NCBI GenBank assembly: GCA_021464245.1
Contig: JADCRB010000036.1
Coordinates: forward strand, 5,132,372 to 5,196,371
DNA from: Carallia brachiata
Lineage: Eukaryota > Streptophyta > Magnoliopsida > Malpighiales > Rhizophoraceae
Length of the DNA stretch: 64,000 nt
Reading direction: 5' to 3'
Of the stretch, positions 25,798 through 37,400 are shown piece by piece; positions within the stretch are counted from its first letter, which is position 1, and every line of letters begins with the position of its first letter. Under the pieces are notes generated by a model that worked only from the letters and a program-made list of their open reading frames with translations, was not told the origin of the DNA and did no database searches. A program made the translations under genes and the position numbers.

Positions 25798-27059
25798 ACA
25801 AATATATGGACTGACAGGGTTTTGGAATCATGTTGGAACTCACTAGTTTTGTAGGTCTTTCATGATTGACTTGTGCTCAAGCTAATCTGGATTGTAAATG
25901 GCTTACTTTATATGTATGCCTTACCATCACTGAAACTAGCAGTGAAATAAAGAGTTTTTATGATTTATTTCTCATCATAAGCGATCAATGTCCTTGCTTC
26001 CTGTACATGGGCTTAAAAATGCCTTGGTGAAGTTTCTTTGTTGATCAAAATTTCGTACTGATTCCAGAAGTTTGAGATTGTTGGGATTGAAGCAATATAT
26101 GATAATTCTTGAATAAGAATATTAAATTTGCAGGACTTTCGCACATTCTAAAATTTTTAAATCAGTAAGATTTAGAAATTTTGTATGATATCAGGTTTCC
26201 CATGTTGTTAATGTGTTTGGTAGCAGACTATTGAGTTTGATTAATTATTTGTTGCTCCTGCACTTGTAATTAGGGTCAAGAGCACCAGAGCACAACATAA
26301 TGGTAGATACATCAAACTACTCAAGATTGCCGAACGGTTCATCCGAATTTGTGCTCACTTACGAGGACAATGAACGAGATTGGATGGTTGTGGGAGATGT
26401 TCCTTGGAGGTATTAGTATCATATGCAGTTCATTTTAGCATAATTCCTTGATTGTACTGTTTTATGCCATGCAACTGCAATATTCTTTATCTATTTCAAG
26501 CCTGAACATTGATGAAAAAGGAGAATTTGTGTGACAGATGGCTCTGAACTCCTGATTTGTAAATTATGATGATAATTCTGGTACAAGAAACATGAACAAA
26601 AATTAAAAGAAAGATTGTTTGGGAAGAGAGAGAGAGAGAGATGAAGTGGATGCTGGCTTATAGAATGGGTTCTGATCATCCCTACACCTTGTACTTTCAA
26701 TATATAGATATTACCGGGGTGATAATGTGGAGGAAAAATTGAGAGAAGAGAAGGAAAATGAAAGCTTACTGAAGCTAAGCCAATAGTAGTTCGCTTAATA
26801 GCGTAAAAGTGATAAATAGTTGGGCGGAAAGGACAAATTTTAAGTCGCATTTTGACATTTTTACTGATGTATTTTCTCTTGCCTTAAGGCCCTGCTGCTT
26901 TATAGCTTCTAACGAGTCATTTTGTACGCTAAAAGGCTGCGTTAACTTTTGTCTTGTGTTCTTCATTTGCATTTCTCGTTCAGCATGTTCCTTAGCTCTG
27001 TGAAGAGGCTCAGAATCATGAGGACTTGTGAAACAACTGGACTTGGTAAACAAATGTGA

Positions 27060-28037
27060 AACTGATTTACCTCTTGAAGCTGCATTTTCCTTTCAAACAG
27101 TTTTCTTGGTTAATCTGTACAAGGTTACAAGACAAGTGTGCAAAGCAGAGAGACAAAAGGAAGGCGAAAACTATATATGCCTTGAAGAATTATGTGGAAA
27201 GATGAAGTAAGAAGGCTTCTGCCTTTTCAATTAAACAATAGTTTCTTCTCGCTTTGTGACGGTTTTGGTCTCCTTTTATTTTGTCTTAATGTTTTTTCAT
27301 TCTTGTTATACCTTCAAAATATACCGGCTTACATTTGAAAGCAAGGATTGACCTCTACAATGTGATATACCCTGCCATACTTAAGTTGATGCTGCTCCCT
27401 ATATATATATTCAGTTGTTTTTTGATGGACTTGATGCAAAAGGGAATAAGCTTGTTGAAGAATTCCACCTTTGTTTGCCAGTTGTATGTTTTGCAAATTT
27501 AAAGCATGGCTGTATGGTTCACTCCCAGCATATGGTTATGTATAACACTGCTAAGGAACTGACCTACGGCTACGTATTTGTTCAGATAAAAGAGTAAAAC
27601 AAGAAAGATTGTTCACAAATGAATCTCATATCAGTATTTCATCTGAAACCAACAATTATCCGTCTTGATTTGTACAGTTTGTATCAAAATGAAATGATTG
27701 CTATTGCAGAATGGAGAAGATACCAAACAAAGTGGTATCCAAAAAATGAAAGCAATTGCAGCTCTCTCTCTTTCCTGCGAAGAAAGAACAAGCTTCAAAT
27801 GAAAATTGAAGTTGAACAAAAGGCAGGGAAAGAGTGAGCTTCCTGTAAATGACTCAAGCATGTGCATGTCTAACAAAACTAAGCCTATGTTTCTGGATGG
27901 CAGTCCCTAAGTAAAACGAATAGGGGAGCCAGTGGCCCTATGTAAAAAAGTTAGCCACCATCTGTGATCTACATATCCTACTTTTATGTGCATTTCCTAT
28001 GTATTTTTTTCAAAAAAAGACGAGGGTGGGTCTTATC
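27060..28037. other. Copied IAA-TH2 convergent spacer, unit 2
   Basis: The sequence is closely similar to 19165-20116, with small indels. It ends at the 3' end of TH2 copy 2 and contains no separate gene. Confidence 0.6.
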
Positions 28038-31000
28038 CTAGAGCCCCAGAATGAATGCATGAATCTCTGCCCAACTGGAGGCTGTATACAGAATTCCCTG
28101 TAAACCTTTCCAAACAGGTGAGGCTCCTGCAGCAAGTTCTTTCTGCTTCTTGATCACACCAGAGAATAAAGGAATGAAAGAGATGCCAAAGTGGTTTCCT
28201 AGTTCCCTCAGAATCGTGCATGAAGAATCCATGACAATCCCAATATCTGCTTTGAGGAGACAAAGTAAATCACTCTCAGAACCTCCAACATAAACTGTCA
28301 ATTGCTTGCTATTCGCTCCGCAATCCTTGAAGAAGTTGCTAAAAATCTGAACTTTTTCTGCTGGAGACTCCACAATCCTCATAATTTCACCCGTTGAGAC
28401 AGATCTTTCATAAGCCAATTCATTTGATGTACTGTGAGAGCATCAAGAACATTTGGATCCCCTGATCAAATTGAGAAGAAGATGGCCGTAAGAACAATTA
28501 CAATATGCAACGGCAGAAACTTGATGAGCTTCCCCATTGTTGCACAGAGGAGTTAATCCAACTTAAAGATAATTGATACATTATTACAGCATAACCCGAC
28601 AAGATATTAAAAAAAAAAAAAAGCACATCAGCAGAGTTATACCTGATGACAAAGCCCACCTGATGAGATCACCACACCAACAGTATGAAATGACATGAAT
28701 GTTGGATTTTAGCTTTTCACTTTTCACAATCTTCTGGAAGAACTCTTTACAACCATCCTGAAGATGAAGACCTTTCCCAGCCCGCTTTATATCTTCTAGA
28801 CTTAAGCCCCTCAGTGCTCCATCCTGAATGATTTTTGAATTTGTCATTTTCTGAAAACCTGCTGCTTGTTCAAGGGCTTTACACACACCTTCATAATTGA
28901 AAAACTTCAGCTGCAATAATACGGCTCCATTACCATTTTATTGGAGTAACTTTATCTGATTTTTGCACCTCGTCTGAAGAATTAAAAAGGCAGATGGTCC
29001 CAGAAATTATGTCATACCTGTTTTGCTTGCAAATATGCTGTCTAAAAATTGATTTCGTTCTTCTGCATGCTGGGCAAGAAGAGTGTCCCAATTGCTCTTT
29101 GGATCAGCCGCTGACATCTGAGTCTGCTGGGCATCTGGTCTATGTGTACCAACCTTTAATGCTGTTTCTATTGCAATCTTTTCTAGAATATTTGAGGTAC
29201 TGACTGTGGAGCACGTGGTCTCAAAATCACAAAACACGAGAAGGCAGCTATCTGCAGTGTTTCGCAGCAAAGATAAAGGCAGCACTGATCTCTGGGCAAC
29301 TGATTGAGTAGCAAAATGTTCTGCTCCATATTGCATAGCTCGAAGGTACAATCTTTCTACGACTTCTAGCTCAAAATAATTCAAAGAGATGCTCAACTTT
29401 TCCAGCAAATCTTCAATTTGCAGAGTGAAAGCCTGAATTGATGAAAAAGTAAATACGTAAGCAGCATGGAATATGTTTTGGCCGTCAGCTAAAAAGCCCA
29501 ATTCTTTTATAACAAAGAAGCAGAGAAAGAGAATATACGGAGAAAGCTAAAATGTCAGGCATTCAACGAACCTCAAAATCCGGAGAGCAATAGTCATCCA
29601 CCCATTTGCTGTACATGTGACTGTTTTCATGAGTATCTGGAAGACCATTAATCTCTTTGCTGATGGAGGCATAGAGTCTCATGCAAGGCGCCATAGCAGC
29701 TAGGAAATAAGCAGCATGTTTCTTCCTCGCAAAAGGTGACACAATTGTACCAGGAACTGCCTCCAAGAACTCTGTATAGGTGACAGTTGTGTCCCAAGAA
29801 ATTTCCTGTTTTGGCAGTTTAAAGCCCCATTCCTGTATAGCAATTGCCTTTAGAGGACATGACTCAAACAAGCACCAAATGGAAATATGGAAATTAAGGC
29901 CGGAGGGTAATGAATAGACATCGGAATGTACATCATGAAAATTATGTTATTGGAATGCAGAAGATTGCAACCTCCAACATAAAACTATTGAATGAAAATT
30001 CCATGAAAATTATATCATTGGAATGCAGAAGATTGCAACACTAATCGAGAAACTATTGCAGAAGATTTCATGCAAATTATATGGAAAATTATTGTCTTCT
30101 GAATCATCCGAAAGATTCTTTCAAGAAATGTGCCATATAGTATGTATCACCAAGACTCTGCTAATGGTGCCTAAGAGTGTCAAAATGTAATCCCTGACCA
30201 AAAAGTGTCAATTTTCGAATTTCACATTATAATCAAGAAGAAATCTGAAACCCCATTTTAGATTTTTTTTTTTTTTGGTCGTTATGGATAGAGAATCTTT
30301 CTGGGCAGTCAATAACTGAACTTTTGCATGCAATGGACCTTGGACTTCAGTAAAATGGTATTTGAATGAGCTTTTTTTTCATACATAAAACAAAAGAGAA
30401 TATTTTATCAAAAATTTAATAAAAAAAAGGAAAAGAAGATTGCAACACTAACGTCAAACATTAAAAAATAAATAAATAAACATAAAATTAAAGATGGAAC
30501 TGAAAAAAAAAAAAAAAAACAATAAATGAAAATTGATAGAAGAAAAAGAAAAGAACATACGCTGACTCGGACATCGTAGGAATTAAACCTCTCCTCGACG
30601 CTTTTCCATAACGCGCGGATTGCGATCTTCTCTTCCTTCTCGTCAGTGCATTCTTCGGCCCCAACCTGGAAAAAAGAAAAGGATTGAAAAATAACTAATG
30701 AAACCCATCCAAACAACCCTTTTAGCATTTTCTGTTTGGAGAAAGAAAAGAAAAGAAAAAAAAAAAAAAAAAAAAAAAGAAAAGAAAGGAAAGGAAAGGA
30801 AAAGGGAGAAGTACAAAAAGAAAAATCACATTTAATGAAGATTAACTGAAAATAACTGAAAAAAAAAAGGGAAACTTACGCGTTAAGAAATGCTTCGAGG
30901 AAATGGACGTCCTGGCAGATACAATGGAGGAAAGCGTTAGGGTACAATGTGCCAGAGGCCAAGCAAACAACGAAAGGACTGTAATTGGCGAACACAGACT

Positions 31001-31070
31001 GCTGGTTCTTGAACTTATTCCACAGCTGCGTTGCTATTTTCTCGTCTTCCATTGCTCCTTCTTCTGCCAT
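28038..31070 (-). pseudogene. TH2-like copy 2, disabled by three frameshifts
   Basis: All six exons are present on the minus strand: 30880-31070, 30561-30665, 29572-29847, 29018-29432, 28643-28910 and 28461-28038. Splice sites match copy 1. Exon 2 is 105 nt instead of 109 (loss of 4 nt near its start). Exon 5 is 268 nt instead of 267 (one extra T in the run at its start). Exon 6 lacks one A in the VHSNELAYE codons. Each change shifts the frame. The rest is very close to copy 1, including MFCDFETTC (motif I with Glu) and VYVGGSESD (motif IV without the first Asp), so it arose recently from a copy-1-like gene. An isolated short HAD ORF remains at 28038-28418. Confidence 0.85.
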
Positions 31071-32120
31071 TCTTCTCTGATTTCAGTAACTTATTGTAGT
31101 TTTCGCTCTCTGTCTCTCTGACTTACCCAACTCCAGGAAAGAAAAAGAAAAAACGAAAAAGAAAAAGGAAAGAAAGAAAGAAAACAGAGAGAGAATCTGG
31201 GAGTTCTCTATATCTAATTAACTACGACGAAAGATTAAAAGAAATAAAAGGACTTTTTTTTTTTTTTTTGATTGGGAAGGAGATGCGATTGTGATGATGA
31301 AGATCAAGATTACTTCTTTTTTGTTCCTTTGTGAGAGAGAGAGAGAGAGAGAGAGAGAGTGTGCGTGTGTGTGCGTGTATATATATATATATATATATAT
31401 ATAAGAAATGGCGTCTTTCCAAGCGCGCGCTCTCTCTCTCTATAACCGCCTCTGTAACTGAATGTAACAGAATTTTTGACTTCTTGTTTGTTAACGGAGA
31501 GCTTGTGGGTGGGTGGGTCGGTTCGGGTTCCCCTTTGCAATGGACAAATTCATCACCTTCATCATCCGATAATATTTGCGGCTAAAAAAATTTGGGTTTG
31601 AGCATACAGACTAAGAAGTTTTTAGTTCATGTAATTAAATTTATTATTATTTTATTCTTTTTTCTAAAATTTAAATATAAAATTAGATAAGTATTAAAAT
31701 ATTTTTTTATGGTACAAAACAGAGTATGCAATGTAAATTTAGTTTTTTCTTTCCTTTTTTTCAGCAATTTTTTTGTCTTTAATTCCTCAGAAAGAAACTA
31801 TCAAACATGTGGCACGCTGACGATTAATGGGCCTCCTCCAACAAAAAGTCCAAAACTCATTAACCTAATTAAATCTAAAAATTAGATACTTGCTAATTTT
31901 ACTTTTTTTTTGAATAAAATTAATTCATAATTTAACATTATATAAATATTATTTTTAATTTTTTTATTGAAGTAGATTCTACTTATTATGTGATGTAAGA
32001 TCATGATTAAGTCACGCTCATTTAAAAAGGGAGTTAAAATAGAAATTCCTTAAAAATTAACAAGCTAACTAATTTAACTAATAAGACCCAAAAAATTAAA
32101 ACGTGGAATCTTAGCATAAT
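31071..32120 (-). promoter_or_regulatory. 5' flank of TH2 copy 2
   Basis: This is homologous to the copy 1 flank but shorter. It includes the CCTTTGCAATGGACAAATTC and ATTAATGGGCCTCCTC segments shared by several units. The flanking DNA is AT-rich. No gene is seen. Confidence 0.5.
31331..31403. repeat. Compound GA/GT/TA microsatellite
   Basis: A run of GA units passes into GT/GC units and then a TA run, about 73 bp in total. It lies in the promoter-side flank of TH2 copy 2. The equivalent place in copy 1 (about 23308-23333) has a much shorter version. Confidence 0.9.
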
Positions 32121-32470
32121 TACTTCATAATAATGCAGTTTTTATTTTTAGCATATGCTTATGCAACTTACTGCATTCTTTATATATTTCAATTTTCAAG
32201 GCTGAACATTGATCTATTCGTTTGAAAGATGTCTCATTATCTGATTTGTACAGTATAATGATAATCCGGGAATAAAAATTAGAAAGTGGGAGCTGATTTG
32301 TAGAATGGGTTCTGAGTGAGCATCCTTAAGTCTTTGTATTTTGTGAAATATATAAATGTCACGCTGGTAAAAATATGAATGGAAATTGGTAGCAATGTTA
32401 ACAAAGGCTACTACTTTCAAAAGATGAATGAAGAGTCAAAGAATTTGCACGAAAATTGAAATGAGATACA
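32121..32470 (+). pseudogene. Degenerate Aux/IAA intron-3 remnant, unit 3
   Basis: The sequence resembles intron 3 of the Aux/IAA gene (18530-18800). Shared landmarks are the GCTGAACATTGAT segment, CTGATTTGTA and the GTAGAATGGGTTCTGA stretch. No coding exon is preserved. It marks the left part of the third duplicated unit. Confidence 0.6.
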
Positions 32471-32870
32471 AATTTTGCTATCTAACAATGATCCATGCTT
32501 TTTGTACAGTTACTCTCAAAATGGAATGATTCATTTCCAAGAAATGGGGATAAAACCAATATCTGTTGAATCTGCACAAACTGGTATAAAAAAAATGTTG
32601 ACAACTTCAGCTCTTTCTCTTTCCCACGAAGAAAAACAAGCTTCAAATAAAAATTGAAGCCGAGCAAAATGTAGTGAAAGAGTGAACTTCCTGCAAATGA
32701 TTCCAGCATGTGCATGTCCGACCAAACTACACCTATATTTCTGGATGGCAGTCCCTAAGTGAAAACGAATGGGGGAGGCCCAACGAAAACAAGTTAGCCA
32801 CCATTTGTATTATGTGCATTTCCTGTTTTTTGTTCCTACAAAAAAAAAAATAATAACAATAGGACAGGTC

Positions 32871-35713
32871 TTACTCTTTAACCTTGGCCCCCAGAATGAA
32901 TGCATGTATCTCAGCCCAACTCGAGACTGTATATAGAATTCCCTGTAGACCTTTCCAAATAGGTGAGCTTTTTGCATTAAGTTCCCTCTGCTTCTTGATC
33001 ACACCAGAGAATAATGGAACGAAAGAGATGCCAAAGTGGTCTCCCAGTTTCCTCAGCCTTGTGCATGAACCAATAACAATCCCGATGTCTGCTTTGAGCA
33101 GACAAAGTAAATCACCCACAGAACCTCCAACATAAACTGTCAATTGCTTGTCATTCGCTCCACAATCCTTTAAGATGTTGCTAAAAACTTGAAGCTTTTC
33201 TGCTGGAGACTCCACCCTCCTGATAATTTCACCCGTTGAGACGAATCCTTCATAAGCCAATTCATTTGAATGTACTTTGACAACATCTAGAACATTTAGA
33301 TCCCCTGATCAGTGTAAGAAGATTGCCAACAATTACGATATGCAATGGCAGTAGATGAGAATCCCCATTGTTGGATAGAGGAGCTAATCCGACTTACAGA
33401 TAATTGATACATTAATGCAACATAACCCAAAAAGTTATGCCAAAAAAAGAAGAATGAAAGAAAGAAAGAAAGAAAAAGAAAAAAGACCAGTGGAATTTTA
33501 CCTGATGACAAGGCCGACCTGATGAGATCTCCACACCAACAGTATGAAATGACATGAACATTGAATCTTAGCTTTTCACTGTTTACAATCTTCTGGAAGA
33601 ACTCTTTACAACCATCCTGAAGAGCAAGACATTTCCCAGCCTGATTTATATCTTCTAGAGTAAAACCTTTCAGCGCTCCAGACTCGATTACTCTTGAATT
33701 TGTCGTCTTAACAAAATCTGCTACTTGTTCAAGGGCTTTGCACACATCTTCATAATTGAATATTGCCGCTGCAAAAATAGGGTACCATTATCATTTCATT
33801 TGAGTGACGTTATCAGTCTTTTGTACACCATCTGAAGAATCTAAAATGCAGATGATCCCAGAAATCACATCATACCAGTTTCGCTGTTAGTTATGTTGTC
33901 TAAAAATTGATTTTGTTCTTCATCATGCTCAGCAACAAGAGTTTCCCAAGTTCTCAAATCTGCTGATGATATCCGAGTCAGCTGGGAATCGAATCTATGT
34001 GTATCAACCTTTTCTGCTGATCTTATTGCAATCGATCTTAGAATACTTGGGGTGGCAACAGTAGAGCACGCAATATCAAAATCGCAAAACATGAAAAGGC
34101 AGCTATCTGGAGGGTCTTGCAGCAGAGATAAAGGTAGTACTGATCGCTGGGCAACTGGTTGAGAAGCGAAAAATTCTACTTCAAGTTTTAGAGCTTTCAA
34201 GTACAATCTTTCTATGACTTCAAGCTCTTCACCAGTCAGTGATCCGCTTAGCTTTTCCAGCAAGTCTTCAATTTTCCGAGCAAAAGCCTGAGTTGAGAAA
34301 GTAAATACTTAAGTAGGACGGAAAACATTTTCTCTGTCAACTAAAAATGCTTAGGTCACAAAGTTGCAGAGAAGTTGAAAGGAGAAAGCTAAATGACAGG
34401 CATACAACAAACCTCAAAACCTCGGGAGCAATAGTCATCCACCCATTTCTTGTAAATGTGATTGCTTCCATCAGTATGTAGAAGACCTTGTATCTCTTTG
34501 CTGATGGAGGCATATTGTCTCATCCAAGGTGCCATAGCAGCTAGAGTATAAGCAGCAAATTTTGTCCTCCCAGAAGGTGTTTCAGTATCTTTTACTCCTT
34601 CAATTTCCCCAAAGGTCACATCTAACAAGAACCCTGGATACGTGGCGCCCCAAAAAATTTTGTGGCCTGGCAGTTCAAAACCCCATTTCTGTACAGTAAT
34701 TGCCTTTAGAGGACAGGACTCAAAGAAGCGCCGAATGGAAATATGGAATATTAGGCCGGGGGTAGTAAGTAGACATTGGAATGTACTGTAATGTTATATC
34801 ATTGGGATGCAAATTTATTGTCTTTTGAATGAACAGAACATTGTGTGGCATATACTGGCACCAAAACTCTGCTAATGGTGTTTAAGAATATCAAAATGCA
34901 AACCCCGAGCAGAAAAGTGCCAATTCTCAAAATTCACATTGCAGTTAAGAGGAAATCTGAAAATTCCATCTACCCAGTTTAACATTGATAGTTAGTTGTG
35001 GATAGGGAATCTTTTCGGGCAGTCAATAATTGAACTATCATTTGCAGTGGAACTCGGACTTCAATCCAATGAATTTAAAAGACACATTTTTAATAAAAAA
35101 ACTGATTCTTTTAAACAAGAAAATGGATTGAGAAAAGAAGATTGCAACACCTAATGTAAAACATTAAAAATAATAATAATAATAATAAATAAATAAACAT
35201 GAAATTGAAGATGGAACAGAAAAAAAAAAAAAGAAAAAAAAGATGAAAAATAAATCAAAATTGAGAAGGAAAAGGAAAGAGCATACGTGCACTCGGTCAT
35301 TGTAGAATTGAAGCCGATGCTTGACGCCTTCCTGTAATGCGCGTATTTGGTTCTTCTCTTCATCGTGGTCTGCGCATTCTTCCGCCGAGTACAACCTGAA
35401 CAAGAATTGAAAATAATCAGCCAAATAACTCTTTGCATTTGCAACTGAAGAAAGGAAAGAAAAGAAAAGAAACGGGAGAGAAGTACCAAGAAAATAACGT
35501 GATGATGACAAAATAACTGAAGACAAAAAAAAAAAAAGAGAAAGAAATTTACGCCTCAGTAAATTCATAGAGAACAACGAAGTCCTTGGAGATAAACTTG
35601 ACGAAAACGTCGGGGTCCAATGTACCAGAGGCCAAGCAGACAATGAACGGACTGTAATTGGCGAACACTGACTCGTTCTTGAACTTAGTCCACAGCAGCG
35701 TTGTATCTGTCAT
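32871..35713 (-). CDS. TH2: Bifunctional TH2-like protein, copy 3 (TenA_E + HAD domain)
   Basis: Exons (minus): 35553-35713, 35287-35395, 34413-34703, 33876-34287, 33502-33768 and 33304-32871, giving 1674 nt or 557 aa, open and in phase. The protein starts MTDTTLLWTKFKNESVFANY with no transit peptide. TenA blocks: ISKDFVVL, LLDVTFGEIEGVKDT, MAPWMRQYASISKEI and KKWVDDYC. HAD motif I is intact (MFCDFDIAC, D256 and D258). Motif II is VISYCWCGD, the motif III Lys is in ESPAEKLQ, and motif IV is VYVGGSVGDLLC. The last lacks the first Asp of GDSxxD (G474) but keeps the second (D478). Of the open copies this one has the best-preserved HAD half, although one metal ligand is still missing. It differs from copy 1 throughout, so it belongs to a separate sub-lineage with copy 4. 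The reaction is inferred from the family; activity is not certain. Confidence 0.88.
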
Positions 35714-36520
35714 TCCTCTATGTTTTCAGTAACTCTATCAATTTTCGATCTTTGTCTAGCTCTGATTTCCCCCAACTACAAGAATGAGAAAGGAAAGCAA
35801 AAAATGGGAAAAGAAAGTAAGAAAAAAGAGAGACAAGCAACAAAAGAGAGAAAAACCAAAAAAAAGGAAAAAGAAAGGATCTTTTTTTTGATAGGAAAGG
35901 AGAAACGAAAGCGATGACGAAGATCAAGATTGCTTCTTTTTGTCTGTAACTTCAAGGGAATATCGCAGCAATAGGCGGGGTCAACGCCGGGCTTAGGTGG
36001 AATGCTGAGTCAGTCGGCCCCAGCGGGCAATGAGAGGGGGCCAATTGAATAAATGAAAAAAAAAACAAGCCCAAAAATTTTGAAACGAAAAATTCGAAAT
36101 TAGATTTTTTTTTTCTTAAAAAAAAATCTATTGTGAACATATTAATTTTCAGATTTGTTAACTGAATTGAGGATCACTCGTTATAAGTCTGTTCAACCCT
36201 ATCACTTAAGAGGGGACTCACCATTGAGTAGTGTTAGGATAGTGTGACTCTCCCAAACTCTGATTGTCAAGTCTGATACCAACAGCACACAAAGAGTTTC
36301 GAGAGTCATTGCTCTATTGACATGACTGCTAGTCTTCAAACTCGCACCATAATGTAAATTAATCAATTGCCATTTAGAGACACTGTCAATTTTATTATTC
36401 TGTTTCTTATTTTTTATTTTTCTATTTTTGCTATTTGCTGAATTTTTATATTTATTGTTGTCAATTTTTGTTTTCTTCTATAAGAATAAAACAGTAGATA
36501 GAAAAAGGAAAATGAGAGAA
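35714..36520. other. 5' flank of TH2 copy 3 and unidentified insertion start
   Basis: 35714-35940 matches the copy 4 flank (about 44506-44740), a purine-rich leader. After that the sequence departs from the other units. A CTGATACCAACAGC stretch near 36269-36282 resembles a retroelement primer-binding site in reverse, but no long terminal repeat was found with it. Confidence 0.4.
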
Positions 36521-36525
36521 TTGGT

Positions 36526-37400
36526 AAAAAGAATATGAATAGAGAGAGAAAAATGGGAGAGAGAGAGAGGGTACAAAGAGAATAAATAGAGAGAATGGTA
36601 GAGAGAGAAAAAGGAGAGAGAAAGAGAGTACAAAGAGAATGAGTAGAGAGAATGACAGAGAGAGAAAATAGAGACAAAGGGTAGAGAAAGAATGATTAAA
36701 CAAAAGGTAGAGAGAGCAAAGTGAGAGGGAGAGAGGGTAGAGAGAGAAAAGTGAGAGGGAGAGAGTGAGTAGAGAGAGACAAGAGAGAGATGGTACAGAA
36801 AGAATGAGTAAAGAGAATGATAGAGAGAGAAAATGAGAGAGAGAGGGTAGAGAGAGAATGAGTAGAGAGACTGGTAAAGCAAGAAAAAAGAGAGAGAGTC
36901 TGGGTAGAGAGAGAATAAGTGGAAAAATAGTAGAGAGAGAAAAAGGAGAGAGAGGGTAGAGAGAATGGTAGAGCGAGAAAAAGGAGAGAGAGAGAGAGCA
37001 GAGAGAGAACGAGTAGAGAGAATGATAAAGCGAGAAAAAGGAGAGAGAGTGAGTAGAGAGAAAATGATTGAGAGAAAAAAAAGAGAGAGAGAGGGTAGAG
37101 AGAGAATGAGTAGAAAATGGTTGAGGGAGAAAAAGGAGAGAGAGAGAGTGGGTAGAGGGAGAATGAGTAGAGAGAACGGTAGAGAGAGAGAAAAAGGAGA
37201 AAGGGTAGGGAAAGAATGAGTAAAGGGAATAGTAGAGAGAGAAAAATGAGAGAGAAAGAATAGAGAGAGAATGGTAGAGATAGAAAAAGGAGAGAGGGTA
37301 GAGAGAGAAAGAGAAAATATATAGAGGGATAGAGAGAGGATGAGTAAAGAGAGATATGGTAAAGAGGGTGGATAGAGAGAGAAAAGGTTGTGAGAGAAAG
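36526..37400 (+). repeat. GA-rich minisatellite, about 0.9 kb
   Basis: The plus strand is almost entirely purine. GAGAGAGA runs are broken by recurring GGTAGAGAGAGAATGAGTAG and AATGGTAGAGAGAGAAAAAG modules, with imperfect periods of roughly 30-50 bp. The open frames on both strands are low-complexity translations of the repeat and are not genes. It sits in an insertion within the unit 3/unit 4 spacer. Confidence 0.9.

Larger units (their letters stand above)
24241..27059 (+). pseudogene. Aux/IAA 3'-half fragment carried with TH2 copy 2
   Basis: This is a partial duplicate of the complete gene at 16586-19164. It begins inside exon 2 (24241, TATGTTCCTTAGA) and includes exon 3 (about 26274-26409, with [15 protein letters not shown]) and exon 4 (26984-27059, ending TGLGKQM then TGA). 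Domains I and II and most of domain III are absent. Two later insertions (24360-24871 and 24895-25797) split it. Exons 3 and 4 remain open, but without upstream exons no Aux/IAA product is expected. Confidence 0.85.

Noticed and set aside
36260..36290. Primer-binding-site-like TTGGTATCAGACTTG on the minus strand
   Set aside because: It departs from the initiator tRNA match after ATCAGA, and no LTR or gag sequence is beside it.
36478..36882. Long minus-strand ORFs rich in Ser, Leu, Phe and Tyr
   Set aside because: They are translations of the GA-rich minisatellite, and several frames are open for the same reason.
36526..37400. Regularly spaced repeats as a CRISPR-like array
   Set aside because: The repeats are simple GA modules without conserved unit length or unique spacers, and the genome is plant nuclear.
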